From positions 38,248,456 through 38,312,455 of the forward strand of contig CM068318.1 in assembly GCA_034766995.1 (NCBI GenBank): DNA of 64,000 nucleotides, given 5' to 3'. A model generated the notes under the pieces. It made no database searches. It saw nothing but the letters and a program-made list of their open reading frames with translations, and was not told the origin of the DNA. A program made the translations under genes and the position numbers. Origin of the DNA: Acanthacorydalis orientalis. Taxonomy: Eukaryota; Arthropoda; Insecta; Megaloptera; Corydalidae. Shown piece after piece: positions 22,618-34,576 of the stretch (its first letter is position 1; each line of letters opens with the position of its first letter).

Positions 22618-22861
22618 TAATGTATAATAATAGCTACACAATAAAGTGACACAATTAAATAAATACATTTTATTTGTTATTGTAATGTTCGGGATAGAGT
22701 AAAGACATTTCTTCAGAAATTCAAATCTTGTTTTCTGTCATAAGTAAACAATTTGTATCTGCAACGTTGCATTTATTCATTTTTTTTTTGCTTAATAAAA
22801 TATTAAAAAAATGATAAAAGTGTACTTAATAATGAAAATATAAAAAAATGTCCTTTGCATG

Positions 22862-22866
<5 letters not shown>

Positions 22867-22900
<34 letters not shown>
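22867..22900. repeat. (TA)n microsatellite
   Basis: TA run immediately before an R1 element. 22618-22866 is otherwise featureless. Confidence 0.9.
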
Positions 22901-22904
<4 letters not shown>

Positions 22905-22906
22905 TA

Positions 22907-23386
22907 GGATATAAATTAACTCGGTGTCTTTTTTTATAGAAAATGAATGTTTATGAAAAAATTTCAATTTCAATCCTCAAATATTCCCCATTATTTTGTA
23001 TAACAGCTCCATCTGTCTTATAATTGATGAATCCCTTGTCAAAAAAAGATGGCGGCTTTTAGTCGATGAAATAGTAATACATTTTCGAACCTCTTCCGCT
23101 GTTTTGGTATTATATGCATGTTTTATGCATCTTAACACCTTCGTCCGAAGTCGAAAAAATCATTCCCGCGGCTTCGAAAACATTTTTTTTTCAACTGGAA
23201 TGCGAAAATTATACAATACCTAATATACTTATTTCGAACGCCATCGTATTCACCTTCACTAAGATATATAATGTTTTTAAATATTAAGGTTGGTCCTTCA
23301 AAATCCTAAAATGATGAGAAAATAGTTTAGTTTTAAACAAAGTTATAATTGATTCAATTTAAAGGCACATAATTAAATTTTACACG
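22907..23386 (+). mobile_element. R1 MITE (Tc1/mariner-type), copy A
   Basis: 480 bp flanked by TA. The left TIR is GGATATAAATTAACTCGGTG. The right end inverted is CGTGTAAAATTTAATTATGT. It shares its body (TTTATAGAAAATGAATG, CCCCATTATTTTGTATAAC, GATGGCGGCTTTTAGTCGAT) with copies at 28674, 36011, 41021 and 60594. On the minus strand, KPPSFFDKGF is faintly like a mariner C-terminus. Confidence 0.8.
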
Positions 23387-23734
23387 TATTAATAACGCAC
23401 TGTTATCAGTTTAGCATTGAATTCATAAGTTTTATTGATCTATCTGAATTTATTTCTTTTATTCCATTTGACCATTCATCCATCAAGTAATCAACTAATT
23501 GTTTTTTTACAAATGAGTTGTTATCTTGTTCTATGATTACAAAATTTTTCTCAGTTGAAAAATGTTTCATAAATAGTTTTTATTGAATATTTTTATACCA
23601 TTTATTGAATATTTTTGATCAGAAAAAAATTGATAGTTTGTAGAATGAAAGAATAATGTATATATGAAAATAAATTAAAGTCGTAGTGGCAGAACTTTAT
23701 TGTAACTAATTCTTGTTTATTTGAACGATTGTTT

Positions 23735-23835
23735 TCTTAGTCTTTAATTCAGTTCATTTCACAAGTGCTCACAAAGATTTAGGTCAATTGCTTGTGGAGA
23801 TGCATTGAGTTATTTGGAAGTATTATATAAAATGC
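23735..23835 (-). pseudogene. Tc1-like transposase fragment (third catalytic region)
   Basis: On the minus strand the frame NASPQAIDLNLCEHL, stop, NELN lines up with the Tc1 signature P.QSPDLNPIEHLW.ELK that contains the third catalytic site. The stop replaces the W codon. Nothing else of the gene is visible within several hundred bases, so this is a small relic. Confidence 0.5.
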
Positions 23836-23927
23836 ATAATCTGTATCGAATGTTCAAAATAACATCAATATATCTATAATAATATTAAATTTGTGTAAAA
23901 AAAATATTTACTACTATACACTCCACA

Positions 23928-24208
23928 CGGTGGTACATTCAAGATTTAATTTTAGGGGGGTCGAGTTGTACGGATAAAAAAAAATTAATCTGAATTCAAT
24001 AAAATTGATTAGGTAATCATTAAAATTTATTTCAAGAATAAAATCCAGTTTTTTTTCTTTTTACAAAGCTCTCGATTTACTTCAGTCATGGTTACATTAA
24101 TCTCTATGTGTATACATAGGGAATAAGGGATTACATTAATATCTCTGTATATATAGGAGCTTTGGGGGGACCAGGGCCCCTTGGCTCTCCTCCTGGTTCC
24201 GATACTTG
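23928..24208. mobile_element. hAT-type MITE, degraded copy
   Basis: Aligns over its length with the better preserved element at 32458-32715: GTCGAGTTGTACGGATAAAA, AATAAAATCCAGTTTT and CTTCAGTCATGGTTACATTA all recur. The ends are decayed (CGGTGGTACATTCAAG, TCCTGGTTCCGATACTTG). The 8-bp flanks do not match convincingly. Confidence 0.65.
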
Positions 24209-24324
24209 CACCCCCATAATATCACTAGATCACCCTTGCTTATTTAAAGCTTTAAGACGATTTTGTCAAAATGTTCTTTCCATTAAATCTAAAAATATTT
24301 ATTTCATCTCATCTGAGCTATTTC

Positions 24325-24328
<4 letters not shown>

Positions 24329-24399
<71 letters not shown>
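24329..24399. repeat. (TA)n microsatellite
   Basis: TA run followed by (TGTA/TGTG)n-like sequence to about 24440. Confidence 0.95.
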
Positions 24400-24402
<3 letters not shown>

Positions 24403-24439
24403 TATATTTGTATGTGTGTATATGCGTATGTGTGTGTAT

Positions 24440-25300
24440 ATGTGTGTACGTATGTTTCCATTATATTCCTCCAATGTATTTTTTTAGAAAGTAACTTACT
24501 ACACATTTTCTATTTTTGTTTTTAATAATAACGTAGAATAAATATTTTCATTAAATATGACAATCAGTAGATCAACATTATGATTTCAATGAAAATATTC
24601 TGTCAATAATACTGTTTTCTTCATCCATAAGATGTAAACAGTCTATGAAACATTTTATAAATATTTAATTTCTTAGACATAATGTACCTAGACTGATAAT
24701 ATAAATATATATATATATATATAAGTTGGAATACTTTTTTCCGGACAGAAGATCGCAATAATGTACTTTAAGTTTTGTCTATCCCACTTAGAATATAAAA
24801 AGTCATACATAAATATATATAAATATAAACAATTGTACAAGAGACTTTTAGATTTTCATTACAAAGTACATTTGCATCTTTTTTAATGTAATATCTATGA
24901 ATATATTTTTATGAGCTAAAAATGGAATGTACGCTGCATTGCAGCCAAAACTCTTTACTTAAAACAGAAAGCGAGTATTGACTTTCAAATATATATATAT
25001 ATCAAATCTCCATCTCGATCATCAATACAAAACGAATTCTTTCACATGCACTGCTGCATACATCAAATAAAAATTTTCGATTTCTGATAAAAATAGTTAA
25101 TTATTTATAAACATTACATTTCGTCTTACCATTTTTGCTGCAATTATTTAAACTGTAAACGATAGATCTATAGGTAAAAATATTTATATAGCTTTTAATC
25201 TTTTATAGAAAATTTTTGGAGTGAATATCAATGTATGTGCATCCATATTTAATATGTTATACTAAATATGTATTGTATTTTTTTTTCCTAATAAACACAT
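24440..25300. other. AT-rich stretch with possible dispersed repeat
   Basis: 25070-25230 (GATAAAAATAGTTAATTATT, AAACATTACATTTCGT, GATAGATCT) resembles 59370-59530. No gene was seen. Confidence 0.4.
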
Positions 25301-25302
25301 GT

Positions 25303-25345
25303 ACAGTCAAACAAAAGTCTCGATACACTCAAGACTTACATCAAA
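25303..25345 (+). repeat. Orphan Tc1-like terminal sequence
   Basis: ACAGTCAAACAAAAGTCTCG then ATACACTCAAGACTTAC resembles the Tc1 terminus at 27191-27221 read on the minus strand (ACAGGTGTCAAAAAAGTTTC then CATACACTCAG). It lies outside the Tc1 element that starts near 25941 and has no evident partner. Confidence 0.4.
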
Positions 25346-25434
25346 AAACTCAAATAATTTTTACATTTATACATATATATATTTATGAAACTTAATACAA
25401 ATATTATTTATTATCTATACTAATGTATTATTAA

Positions 25435-25700
25435 CCCTTTGCACTCGACATCTTTTTAAGTATGGGGAATCAGCAACTCGACGAGTTTTTTTAAACCAAA
25501 CATTAAAATAACTACAATGAATGCATGACATTCTTCTCGATTAACGTCCCGCCAATCTTTTCAGGTAGATCTATTTGACAAAGTATTCCTTTGTCGTTTA
25601 GTTTTGGCATAAATATTGATTTCACTAACAATTTCATTAATCAGCTAGTCGATGATGTACAATTTTAAGAAATGCAAAGGTTCCGTAACGTTTGAAATAA
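25435..25700. mobile_element. Possible piggyBac-like end
   Basis: TTAACCCTTTGCACTCGACA (25432-25451) has the TTAA-CCC pattern of piggyBac-type ends, and CGACGAGTTTTTTT follows soon after. No matching right end or transposase was seen, so this is tentative. Confidence 0.3.
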
Positions 25701-25940
25701 CCTGAGATCCCGTAGATCTTTCACAATTTCTGAATAGCTGGTATTTCCTCAGTTTCGGTGACGTCAATTCATTCCGAAGAATCTTCCTTATCATCGATGT
25801 CGAAATCGGTTTATAATAATGTATTTATTATGGAAATATGCAGATCACATATATTTTGTAATCATACAAAAAGAATGACACAAAGAAAATATTATATTAT
25901 TAAACGGTAAAACCAATAAACAAGTTACAATAACAATAGT

Positions 25941-27221
25941 CAGTATTTGAAACCCAAAAAGCTCTCCGTACACTTAACAGGCACAGTAATTATTTATTAA
26001 AACACATGAATTGTATTAGTTTTTTTGAAACATAAGTAACTTGTTGAACCACTCTTTGCATTTATTCCCTCCAGCATGCGTTTTTTCATTCCATCTATAA
26101 ATTTATTTATTATATCCGAATCGATGAAATTCAATTCTTTTTGTATTGCAACTTTTAACTGCTCTTTGTTTGGAATGGTATGTTTTCTAATTCTTCTTAC
26201 TATTTCGTCTCATAGATTCTCTATTAGATTCATATCTGGTGATTACGAGGGTGTATGAAATTGTTTTGGTACATTATATTATTCCTTATTAAGTCATTCC
26301 TTGACTCGTCGTGCGGTATGCTTGAGATCATTGTCCTGTTGGAACCTAAATGATTCCCCAAGTTCGAGTTTTTGAACACTAGATATTAAATTTTCCTTCA
26401 ATAAATCCAAATATACGTGTTGGTCCATTGTACCTTCAATAAATTTCAAGTTGCCAGCTCCTGAAGCACTCATAGACTCACCGACTAGAACATTACTTCC
26501 ACCATGCTTAAGAGTAGAGCACAAATTTTTAGTTTTTAGCTCTTCGTTTTTTTCCTCCATACCATAATTCTTTCATCAGTGCCAGAAACATTAAATTTCA
26601 ATTCATCAGTGAACAGAACTGATTTGCAAAAGCATAGAGGCTTATTAACATATGCCTTTGCAAATTCTAATCTTAGTATTTTATTTTTCTTATTAATGTA
26701 AGGCTTTTTCCTGGGTACACGTCCTTTAAATCTCGCTTTGCGTAATACATTTCTTACTGTTTCGGGTTCAATTTCTATTTTGTATTCATTTTTTAGCATG
26801 TTTGTGAGCTCTAGTGCACTTGTTTTGGGATTTTCATGTATATTTTTAAGAATAGCTCATCTGTGTATATTTTCTAATTTTCGTGGTCGACCAAAACGAG
26901 GTCTATCTTCAATTATTTTTAGTTTTTTATGTTTATTTACTATATATTGCACTGTTGAATGTGACTTTTTGACATTGTTTGCTATCTGCCTCAAAGATTG
27001 TCCTTCAGATCTTAAATTAATAATTAATTCACGAATTGACAAAGGTGTTTCCATTTAAAGGCCTGTATATTTCAACCACACTAAACGAAACTAAATTGGA
27101 AACTGATGCCTTTAACAAACTAACAGCCGAACAAGTACCAGTAAAATGGGGACTTCCCTGACGACAAACGAGTAAATCCTATAGAACAATGCTGAGTGTA
27201 TGGAAACTTTTTTGACACCTG
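25941..27221 (-). pseudogene. Near full-length Tc1 transposon with lightly damaged transposase
   Basis: About 1281 bp. The terminus at 27191-27221 (CTGAGTGTATGGAAACTTTT then TTGACACCTG) is inversely matched by a weaker end near 25941-25976. On the minus strand the transposase starts at 27054 with METPLSIRELIINLRSEGQS, then the paired-type HTH IANNVKKSHSTVQYIVNK and the GRP motif RPRFGRPRKLENIHR. It stops at an in-frame TGA near 26857 where W is expected, and resumes to LTNMLKNEYKIEIEPETVRN. Catalytic motifs are VLFTDELKFNVSGTD (about 26600), FRFQQDNDLKHTA (about 26320) and SPDMNLIENL, stop, DE (about 26225), a DD34E pattern. Few lesions separate it from an intact gene, so it is relatively young. 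A sister copy lies at 45714-46591. Confidence 0.88.
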
Positions 27222-27392
27222 TTAGTAAGGTAGCGTTGTTTAACATAATTTTTTAAATAACATATACATATGGTTAATTTCATGGTGGCTCATTAAAGTT
27301 GCTATTTAGGAAACAATCAACCATAAAACATTTAAACAATTCAGAATAAAATAAGCGAAAATCTTTGTTACAGCTAGCTATATGAAATTTTT
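27222..27392. repeat. Flank shared with the second Tc1 copy, copy a
   Basis: Beyond the Tc1 terminus, CATGGTGGCTCATTAAAGTT, TAGGAAACAATCAACCATAA and AATCTTTGTTACAGCTAG recur at 46592-46775. The copies thus share about 170 bp outside the recognised element. Confidence 0.8.
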
Positions 27393-27404
27393 TTGATTCA
27401 ATGT

Positions 27405-28673
<1,269 letters not shown>

Positions 28674-29193
28674 TTTGGTGTACAAATTAATTCGAAACCT
28701 TTTTCATAGAAAATGAATGTGTTCGGAAAAATGGAATACATTTCAATTCTCAAAATATCCCCCATTATTTTATATAACTTTGCTCCATCTGTAGATACGA
28801 ATTCTTTTTCGAAAAAAAGATAACGGTTTTGTGTCAATGAAGTCGTAATGCATTTTCAGATCTGTTCCACTAATTTAGCATTTTTTGCATGTTTTTGCGT
28901 CACATCTTCCCTCAAAGCAGAACAAATCATTCCTGCTGTTTCGGCATCATTTTTTTCAAATGAATTGCGAAAAGCATATAATGGTTAATATACTGTTTTT
29001 CGGATGTTATCGTCTTCACAACTGTTTTGTGAGATTATGCTAACTGCTGGCCCAAGATATATAGTGTTTTTAAATGTTGACATTTAAAAGTCCTAAAACG
29101 ACGAGAAAATATTTTTATTTTAAATATAATTTTATTATAAAAAACAGAATTATGCTTGATTCAGTTTAAAGGCACAGAATTAATTTTTACATT
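28674..29193 (+). mobile_element. R1 MITE, copy B
   Basis: 520 bp between TA sites. The left end contains GGTGTACAAATTAATTCGAA and the right end inverted gives AATGTAAAAATTAATTCTGT. It is the most complete unduplicated copy, with all body motifs. Confidence 0.85.
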
Positions 29194-29546
29194 TAATATT
29201 TCAGTAAGATACATAATAATGTCTGAAAATTTCTGGCTCGATGATGTTACAGTAGTGAAAAGATAAAACCCACCATTTGTCTTTTTCAATTGTCGCTCAG
29301 TATTTCAACAAATCTGTATTTTTATTGCACTTAATAAATATACCCTCGAAAAAATATTTATAAGTATTGACTATTGTTTTGATTAAAATTACTACAATCA
29401 CTTCTTTATATTTTGTACTTATACCAGATAACTTGGATTCGAATTTTGAGATTAAATGAGAGTCCATTATAATTAGATCAAAAATGTGAGAGAAGTGATC
29501 TGTTTTTTTATTCCAGACTTCTGTCACAATATAGTTTCATACTTAT

Positions 29547-29660
29547 ACAAATAAATTTTATACTAGCTCCACAAACCACAAAAAAAAGTCAGCCTAAAAA
29601 TTTCAATAATTGATTATTGGTCATTTTTAATTCTTATTTCAATGTGGTCATCTTTGATAG
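29547..29660. repeat. Foldback element FB1, left arm only
   Basis: ACAAATAAATTTTATACTAG, then CCACAAACCACAAAAAAAAG, ending around ATGTGGTCATCTTTG. The right arm is absent. 29194-29546 is otherwise featureless. Confidence 0.6.
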
Positions 29661-30170
29661 GTTTTCTTTTTAAATGAAATAATTTTACTGATTCATTTTG
29701 ACAATTACAAAAAAGAGTAGCTCCCCTGCACAGTATCAAAACGCAGTTTAATATACATTGCACTTTCACTGAGTATTACCATAAATGTAATTATGAATCA
29801 ATACTTAGTCTTAAACATTTGAACCAATGTGTTTTTTTATTATTTGTATTGTGTACGACGAGTATATATATATACTCGTATATGATATGTCTTCGATGAT
29901 ATGTCGTCAGTGCTGAATAGATATCTTTTAAAATTTTTCCAGTTTAAACTATCCATTTATCCAATCATCTTCCTCGACTTTTCTATTCTAATTAGTTGTT
30001 TCTTTTCTCTTTTTATAGCAGATTCCACCCATTTCTATAAAATGTTCTTTATTGTTCCTTTATGCTGTGTTTGTAACATTTATTTTTGTTAACATTCTAG
30101 TCATCTTCTATTCCTTCTTATTATTTATAAAAATCTTTATTCCAACCTTCAGAAATCATATTTTAATCGC

Positions 30171-30367
30171 CCCGCAAACGATGACATGTTCCTCAAGGCT
30201 CTAAGATACAGAAAACCTTTTCTGCACTTTAACAATCTGAAGATGATGGCTTCGGTATCTAAATACGTATCATTAATAATCAAAAATGATCAATAATCAA
30301 TTATTGAATATTATTGATCAAAACGAAAATTATCATTTCTGTGGTTAGTGATAAATTAATTTGTGAA
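30171..30367. repeat. Foldback element FB1, left arm truncated
   Basis: The left arm survives only as its centre-proximal CTCAAGGCTCTAAGATACAG. The right arm is complete: GAAGATGATGGCTTCGGTAT to TTCTGTGGTTAGTGATAAAT. Confidence 0.65.
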
Positions 30368-30650
30368 TGTGAATTTAACCATAGTACCAAATATGTATAT
30401 TGTCACCCTTCACCTCTGCAATTGTCACATTATTTTGACATTTAAAATCAATGATTTCTTTCATATAATACTGAACTAATGGAAACTAGAAAAATACAAC
30501 TGAAATTATATTATTAATCACCTATATTCTCCAGATTGTTGACCTAGCAGATTATCATTTATTAAGAATATTATAAAACAATATCAATGGAAAATCTTAC
30601 ATCTTTATAGGTATGAATGTTCATTTTTTTGCATCAACTTGCGCCTTTTA

Positions 30651-31218
30651 CAAGGGTCGTTTGATAAGTATAGTAAAAAGCAAATTGAACACGATCGATT
30701 TGTGGGACGACGTATTGTCCTGGTAAAAGAATACTTTTTTGTGCGTCAATCTTACCCGTTTTTGTTTCTCCTCTTCTTTCAAACGGTCCAATAATGTTAC
30801 ATAATAGGCTCCTGATGTCATTTTTGCCTTTGTTTAGTAGTCGATCAGGATGATTCCTTGAAATCTCAAAAAATGATTATCACTTTCCCAGTCGACAAAA
30901 CTGTCTTCGCCTTCTTCGGCGCATTTTCTCCAGTCGTTGTCCACTGCTTTGAATACTGCTTCGACTCGTATGTATTAGTGGATCCATATTTCATCTACGG
31001 TGACGAATATATGCAAAAAGGCCTACTCACTTTTTCCATTTTTGCGGCAACTGCTACAGTGCTCGCCTCAAACATCTGTAGATCCTGAACAACTCATCGG
31101 TTCTGGCTGGAATTTCGCGTTTACTAGTTTGAAAAATAACACTTGATAGCCATGACGTTACCAAATGAATGGTGACCCCATATCATAGAAATTTACCAAA
31201 CTTATCAAACAACCCACG
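30651..31218 (-). mobile_element. Internally deleted mariner, relative of 5886 and 57737
   Basis: 568 bp between TA sites. The left end CAAGGGTCGTTTGATAAGTA and the right end inverted CGTGGGTTGTTTGATAAGTT match as TIRs. On the minus strand it keeps the 5' leader, a TVDE.W segment (about 30990, decayed to TVDEIWIH), KNAPKKAKTVLSTGKV-like sequence, and the MTSGAYYVTLLDRLKEEE region. It ends shortly after FYQDNTSSHKS at 30700, then jumps to the 3' TIR. Both the N-terminal HTH region and the third catalytic block are missing, so two deletions are present. Confidence 0.85.
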
Positions 31219-31374
31219 TATGTATTCATATTTTATATCAAGACTAACATATCTTTATAATATACAAATGGAAAATTTGACAAAAAAATCAGAAACAATA
31301 TAATAATAATATAGAAAATAAAAATGAATGTAGATTGATGAAAGATGCTTTTTTCACGCATTTTCGTATGGCTG

Positions 31375-32210
31375 AATGATCTGAAATCCATCCATCTCCT
31401 CTAGGAACGAGTACCGAGCACTGGGGCTCACGACTCGCGCTCCGCGAATTTCTGATGTCTCATAGTTTACTCAATATTCTCTAAGTAGTGTAGCAATTTT
31501 TCCATGAGGCACCGATGGAGCCGCATCTCATAATTTTTTAATGCAAACATATTTGTATACATGTAAATAATTATTAAAGTCTCATTTAAGTACAATCCTT
31601 AAATAATTTAAAATAAAATGTTATCATAATATGGTATACATTTAAGTGCCAGTAAAAATGTACTAAAACGTAAAAAAAGTATAAAAATCGCTTGGCTAAC
31701 ATTCAAATTCCAAGGCAAACGCATTATGTCTTCGTATACTGTTTTACGTCTGTACATCTTGCTCTCTATTATGTTCAAAAATATAACATAAAAACTACAT
31801 AAAAATGTAAATCGTATTAAAAGATATGCTTTTGATTATTGTTATAAACATTTATTTGTATAATTTATATGTACATATGCAGACATTCTATTCACTGACA
31901 TTGAGGAACGTGCACAGCACTAACTACAGCTTTCCATTCCGTCCCCTTGCGTCAACTCATTGAGAAACACTCTACATCGTTCACTGTCCGTACCAACATA
32001 AAAGTACAAAGTCCCTGACGATGCGGACTTGGACAGCTATGTGAATCAGCTTGTATGGAATGTTTCATGAGTAAGTGGCAAATGACGACGATTGAACGTG
32101 ATGCAACCGACAAACTATATATACACTAACTCGAGACAAATGCATCGTACAAATAAATGTTTTTGAATTTCACTTAATCATCGGTTCGAGTCTCCAGTAT
32201 TATACATACC
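31375..32210. other. GC-richer unassigned blocks, possible solo LTR fragment
   Basis: 31380-31520 and 31880-32210 stand out from the AT-rich background. The second has a TATATATACACTAACTC box near 32120 followed 45 bp later by AATAAATG and then TCATCGGTTCGAGTCTCCAG, an arrangement resembling the promoter and polyadenylation end of an LTR. No second LTR, internal region or TG...CA boundaries could be confirmed. A good donor-like GTAAGT lies at 32070, but the frame before it is short and ends in TGA. Confidence 0.25.
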
Positions 32211-32216
<6 letters not shown>

Positions 32217-32295
<79 letters not shown>

Positions 32296-32319
32296 TGTGT
32301 ATATATATATATATATATA
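32217..32319. repeat. (TA)n microsatellite
   Basis: TA run of about 100 bp with one GGTGTG interruption. Confidence 0.95.
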
Positions 32320-32457
32320 ATATTTATTAAGTGTTACCCGATAGCATGGTCTATTAAAACCGATAGAATTTTATGAAAGGTTACAACCCAATTGTATTTA
32401 TATAAAATAATTTGTATATAAATGCATTAAAACACGAAAATTTGATACATTTCTGGT

Positions 32458-32715
32458 CAGTGGCGCACTCAGGACTTAATCTTGGAGGATCGAGTTGAAC
32501 GGATAAAAAATTTTTAATGTAAATTCAATAAAATTCATAAGGTGGTTATAAAAAATCATTAAAAGAATAAAATCCAGTTTTCTTTTCTTTTTACAAAGCT
32601 CTTGAATTACTTCAGTCATGGTTACATTTAATCTCTTTGTGTATATATAGGGGATAGTGATTTTTTTCCTTTGGGGGTGCCAGATCCCTTTGACTCCCCC
32701 CTGGTTACACCACTG
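32458..32715. mobile_element. hAT-type MITE with TIR and probable 8-bp TSD
   Basis: 258 bp. The left end is CAGTGGCGCACTCAGGA. The right end inverted is CAGTGGTGTAACCAGGGG, a common hAT terminus. Flanks TTTCTGGT (32450-32457) and TTTCTGAC (32716-32723) share the first six of eight bases. No coding content. A degraded sister lies at 23928-24208. Confidence 0.82.
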
Positions 32716-32731
32716 TTTCTGACACTGTGTG

Positions 32732-33024
32732 TCTAAATTCACTTTCAGAAATGAATTCTTTTCTTATCCTACAAGCCACAAATTCTCTATTCATGCTTAT
32801 ACACATTTCAATGATTAACACCCTCAGCGTTACTGTTAAGGTACAGAAATTATTTTGTACCTTAACGAGACTTTTCTACGGCCTAACGTTCTTAGGATGC
32901 TGGCGTCGCTATCAAAATACAAATAAGCAACAATTAAAAATAATTAATAATCATTTATTGAACATTTTTTGTTAGAAAAATGGTTATTGTTTGTGGAGTG
33001 AGAGAAGAATTCATTTGTAAAAAC
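32732..33024. repeat. Foldback element FB1, two-arm copy
   Basis: Left arm TCACTTTCAGAAATGAATTC to CAGCGTTACTGTTAAGGTAC. Right arm TTTTGTACCTTAACGAGACT, GGATGCTGGCGTCGCTATCA, to TTGTTTGTGGAGTGAGAGAA. It directly follows the hAT MITE. Confidence 0.7.
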
Positions 33025-33264
33025 GAAACTTTAAACTTTACTGACATCCATATGACATATAATAAATAAATTCAAAACCTGTTCTCTTAAATATAAAACA
33101 TCATAATATCACATATTCATTTTATGGAGAGAGTATTGTTTATATACTCAGTTATTCACAAAAGTACTTTAGCAAACAGTTATATTAAAATAGCCTTTAT
33201 GAAAATATTAATCAATTAATGTATTCATTGATTAATATTTTTGTAAAAATAATACTTCTTTTCT

Positions 33265-33640
33265 GTTTAACGCATTCACTGCCAACTACAAGATATCTCG
33301 TATATGAGGGTATCTTACATGTAAGTAGTTCCGGATACGAGATATCTCCTTGTTTGCGCTATAATTTTGAATTGAGTGATATTTTCCACGGAATAACTAT
33401 ACAGTCGTATGTGTTAGGAATAATGACAGAGTATGAATGATAATTTTAGAAAAATTTTTTTAGGAAAACTTCATATCAATTTTTTTATTATCAACATCAT
33501 ATATCTGTATTACTGATTATCGCTAAATTGGATTTTTTAGGCGACAATCATTTCAGAATGAAACAAAATGAAAAGAGAACTTCTATATGAAAAGCTTCAT
33601 AAAATAAACACTACGAGATATCTCGTAGATTTTTTTTCTT
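33265..33640. repeat. Segment with repeated ACGAGATATCTCGT palindromes
   Basis: The palindrome ACGAGATATCTCGT or a close variant appears three times: ACAAGATATCTCGT (33289), ACGAGATATCTCCT (33337) and ACGAGATATCTCGT (33612). The segment opens with TTTAACGCATTCACTGCC, faintly like a piggyBac-type end (TTAA then C-rich). No right-hand terminus was identified. Confidence 0.45.
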
Positions 33641-33830
33641 CAACGAAACTTCCAAAACAAAATATGCCTAATAGGCTTTTTTGACATTTCCTCGACAACT
33701 AATATTTTTTCTTGTATATTTGCGTGATCATTGTCAATCTTCCACGATAAGACTGAGAAAACATACATACAAATGAGCAGCATATGCATCAAATACGTTA
33801 TTGCAATAATTGCAAAGTATTGAATCATCC
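33640..33830 (-). pseudogene. Small broken frame with C2HC-like zinc-finger pattern
   Basis: On the minus strand, starting at about 33830, MDDSILCNYCNNVFDAYAAH is followed by LYVC, giving C-x2-C-x9-H-x3-C spacing. The frame hits a stop after LIVED. The overlapping frame continues SVLSWKIDNDHANIQEKILV then VEEMSKKPIRHILFWKF and stops at 33640, so one frameshift would join them. I do not recognise the protein. It follows the palindrome segment directly, so it may be the start of a transposon-borne gene, or it may be chance. Confidence 0.3.
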
Positions 33831-34164
33831 ATTTTCACCTATATGAAAATAACGCATCACTTATGGGATGACCCAGTACTTTACTTACAAGAAATATGCT
33901 TAAGACTCATCCCCTTTTATATCAAAAAGTCTCTTAATATTTTCGTCTTCACTCCTTACTTGCCTGTCTTTCAAATTCAATTTGAATTCGGTATTTCTTT
34001 TTGTCGATTCTTTTTATTGTTCATATATATTTGTTACTCTTTGTCGGTGTACAAAGATCAAATAAATTGTAGTTATAATTGTTTTTACATTTGATAACAG
34101 TATACCTCGTTGAATATCAATGTACTATATTTTGTTTAGAAAAATAGTGATAGAATATACAGGA

Positions 34165-34168
<4 letters not shown>

Positions 34169-34227
<59 letters not shown>
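34169..34227. repeat. (TA)n array with nearby (GA)n
   Basis: TA run; a short AGAGAGAGAGAGAGAGAG tract follows at about 34271. Confidence 0.95.
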
Positions 34228-34230
<3 letters not shown>

Positions 34231-34483
34231 TTCACATATATATTCTCTCTTTTTCTATATATTTATATATAGAGAGAGAGAGAGAGAGAATGAGAGAATA
34301 ATTCAACTTAGGTTTCGACACAAAAGTATTAAAAAAACGCAAAAATTAAAACAAATATGTTATCCTCCATTTAGCATTTTACTTTGTATTTTAGTATTGA
34401 ATTGAACTAAAATATTAAATAAAAAATAACATTTCTTAACTCCTACGTCCCCATTTAAAACTTCCATGTGAAAGCCTAAATTG

Positions 34484-34485
<2 letters not shown>

Positions 34486-34574
<89 letters not shown>
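34486..34574. repeat. Compound (CT)n(TA)n microsatellite
   Basis: CT to 34514, then TA. Confidence 0.95.

Positions 34575-34576
<2 letters not shown>

Noticed and set aside
26738..27058. Plus-strand frame of 106 residues
   Set aside because: Antisense shadow of the Tc1 transposase N-terminus on the minus strand.
30858..31088. Plus-strand frame of 76 residues
   Set aside because: Antisense of the deleted mariner at 30651-31218.
32040..32076. GTAAGT donor after VPDDADLDSYVNQLVWNVS
   Set aside because: The frame is only about 20 codons, begins after a stop, ends in TGA at the donor, and no acceptor was found upstream.
32185..32205. GGTTCGAGTCTCC resembling a tRNA B box
   Set aside because: The bases around it do not form a T-stem, and no A box, anticodon arm or acceptor stem is present, so it is not a tRNA or an evident SINE.
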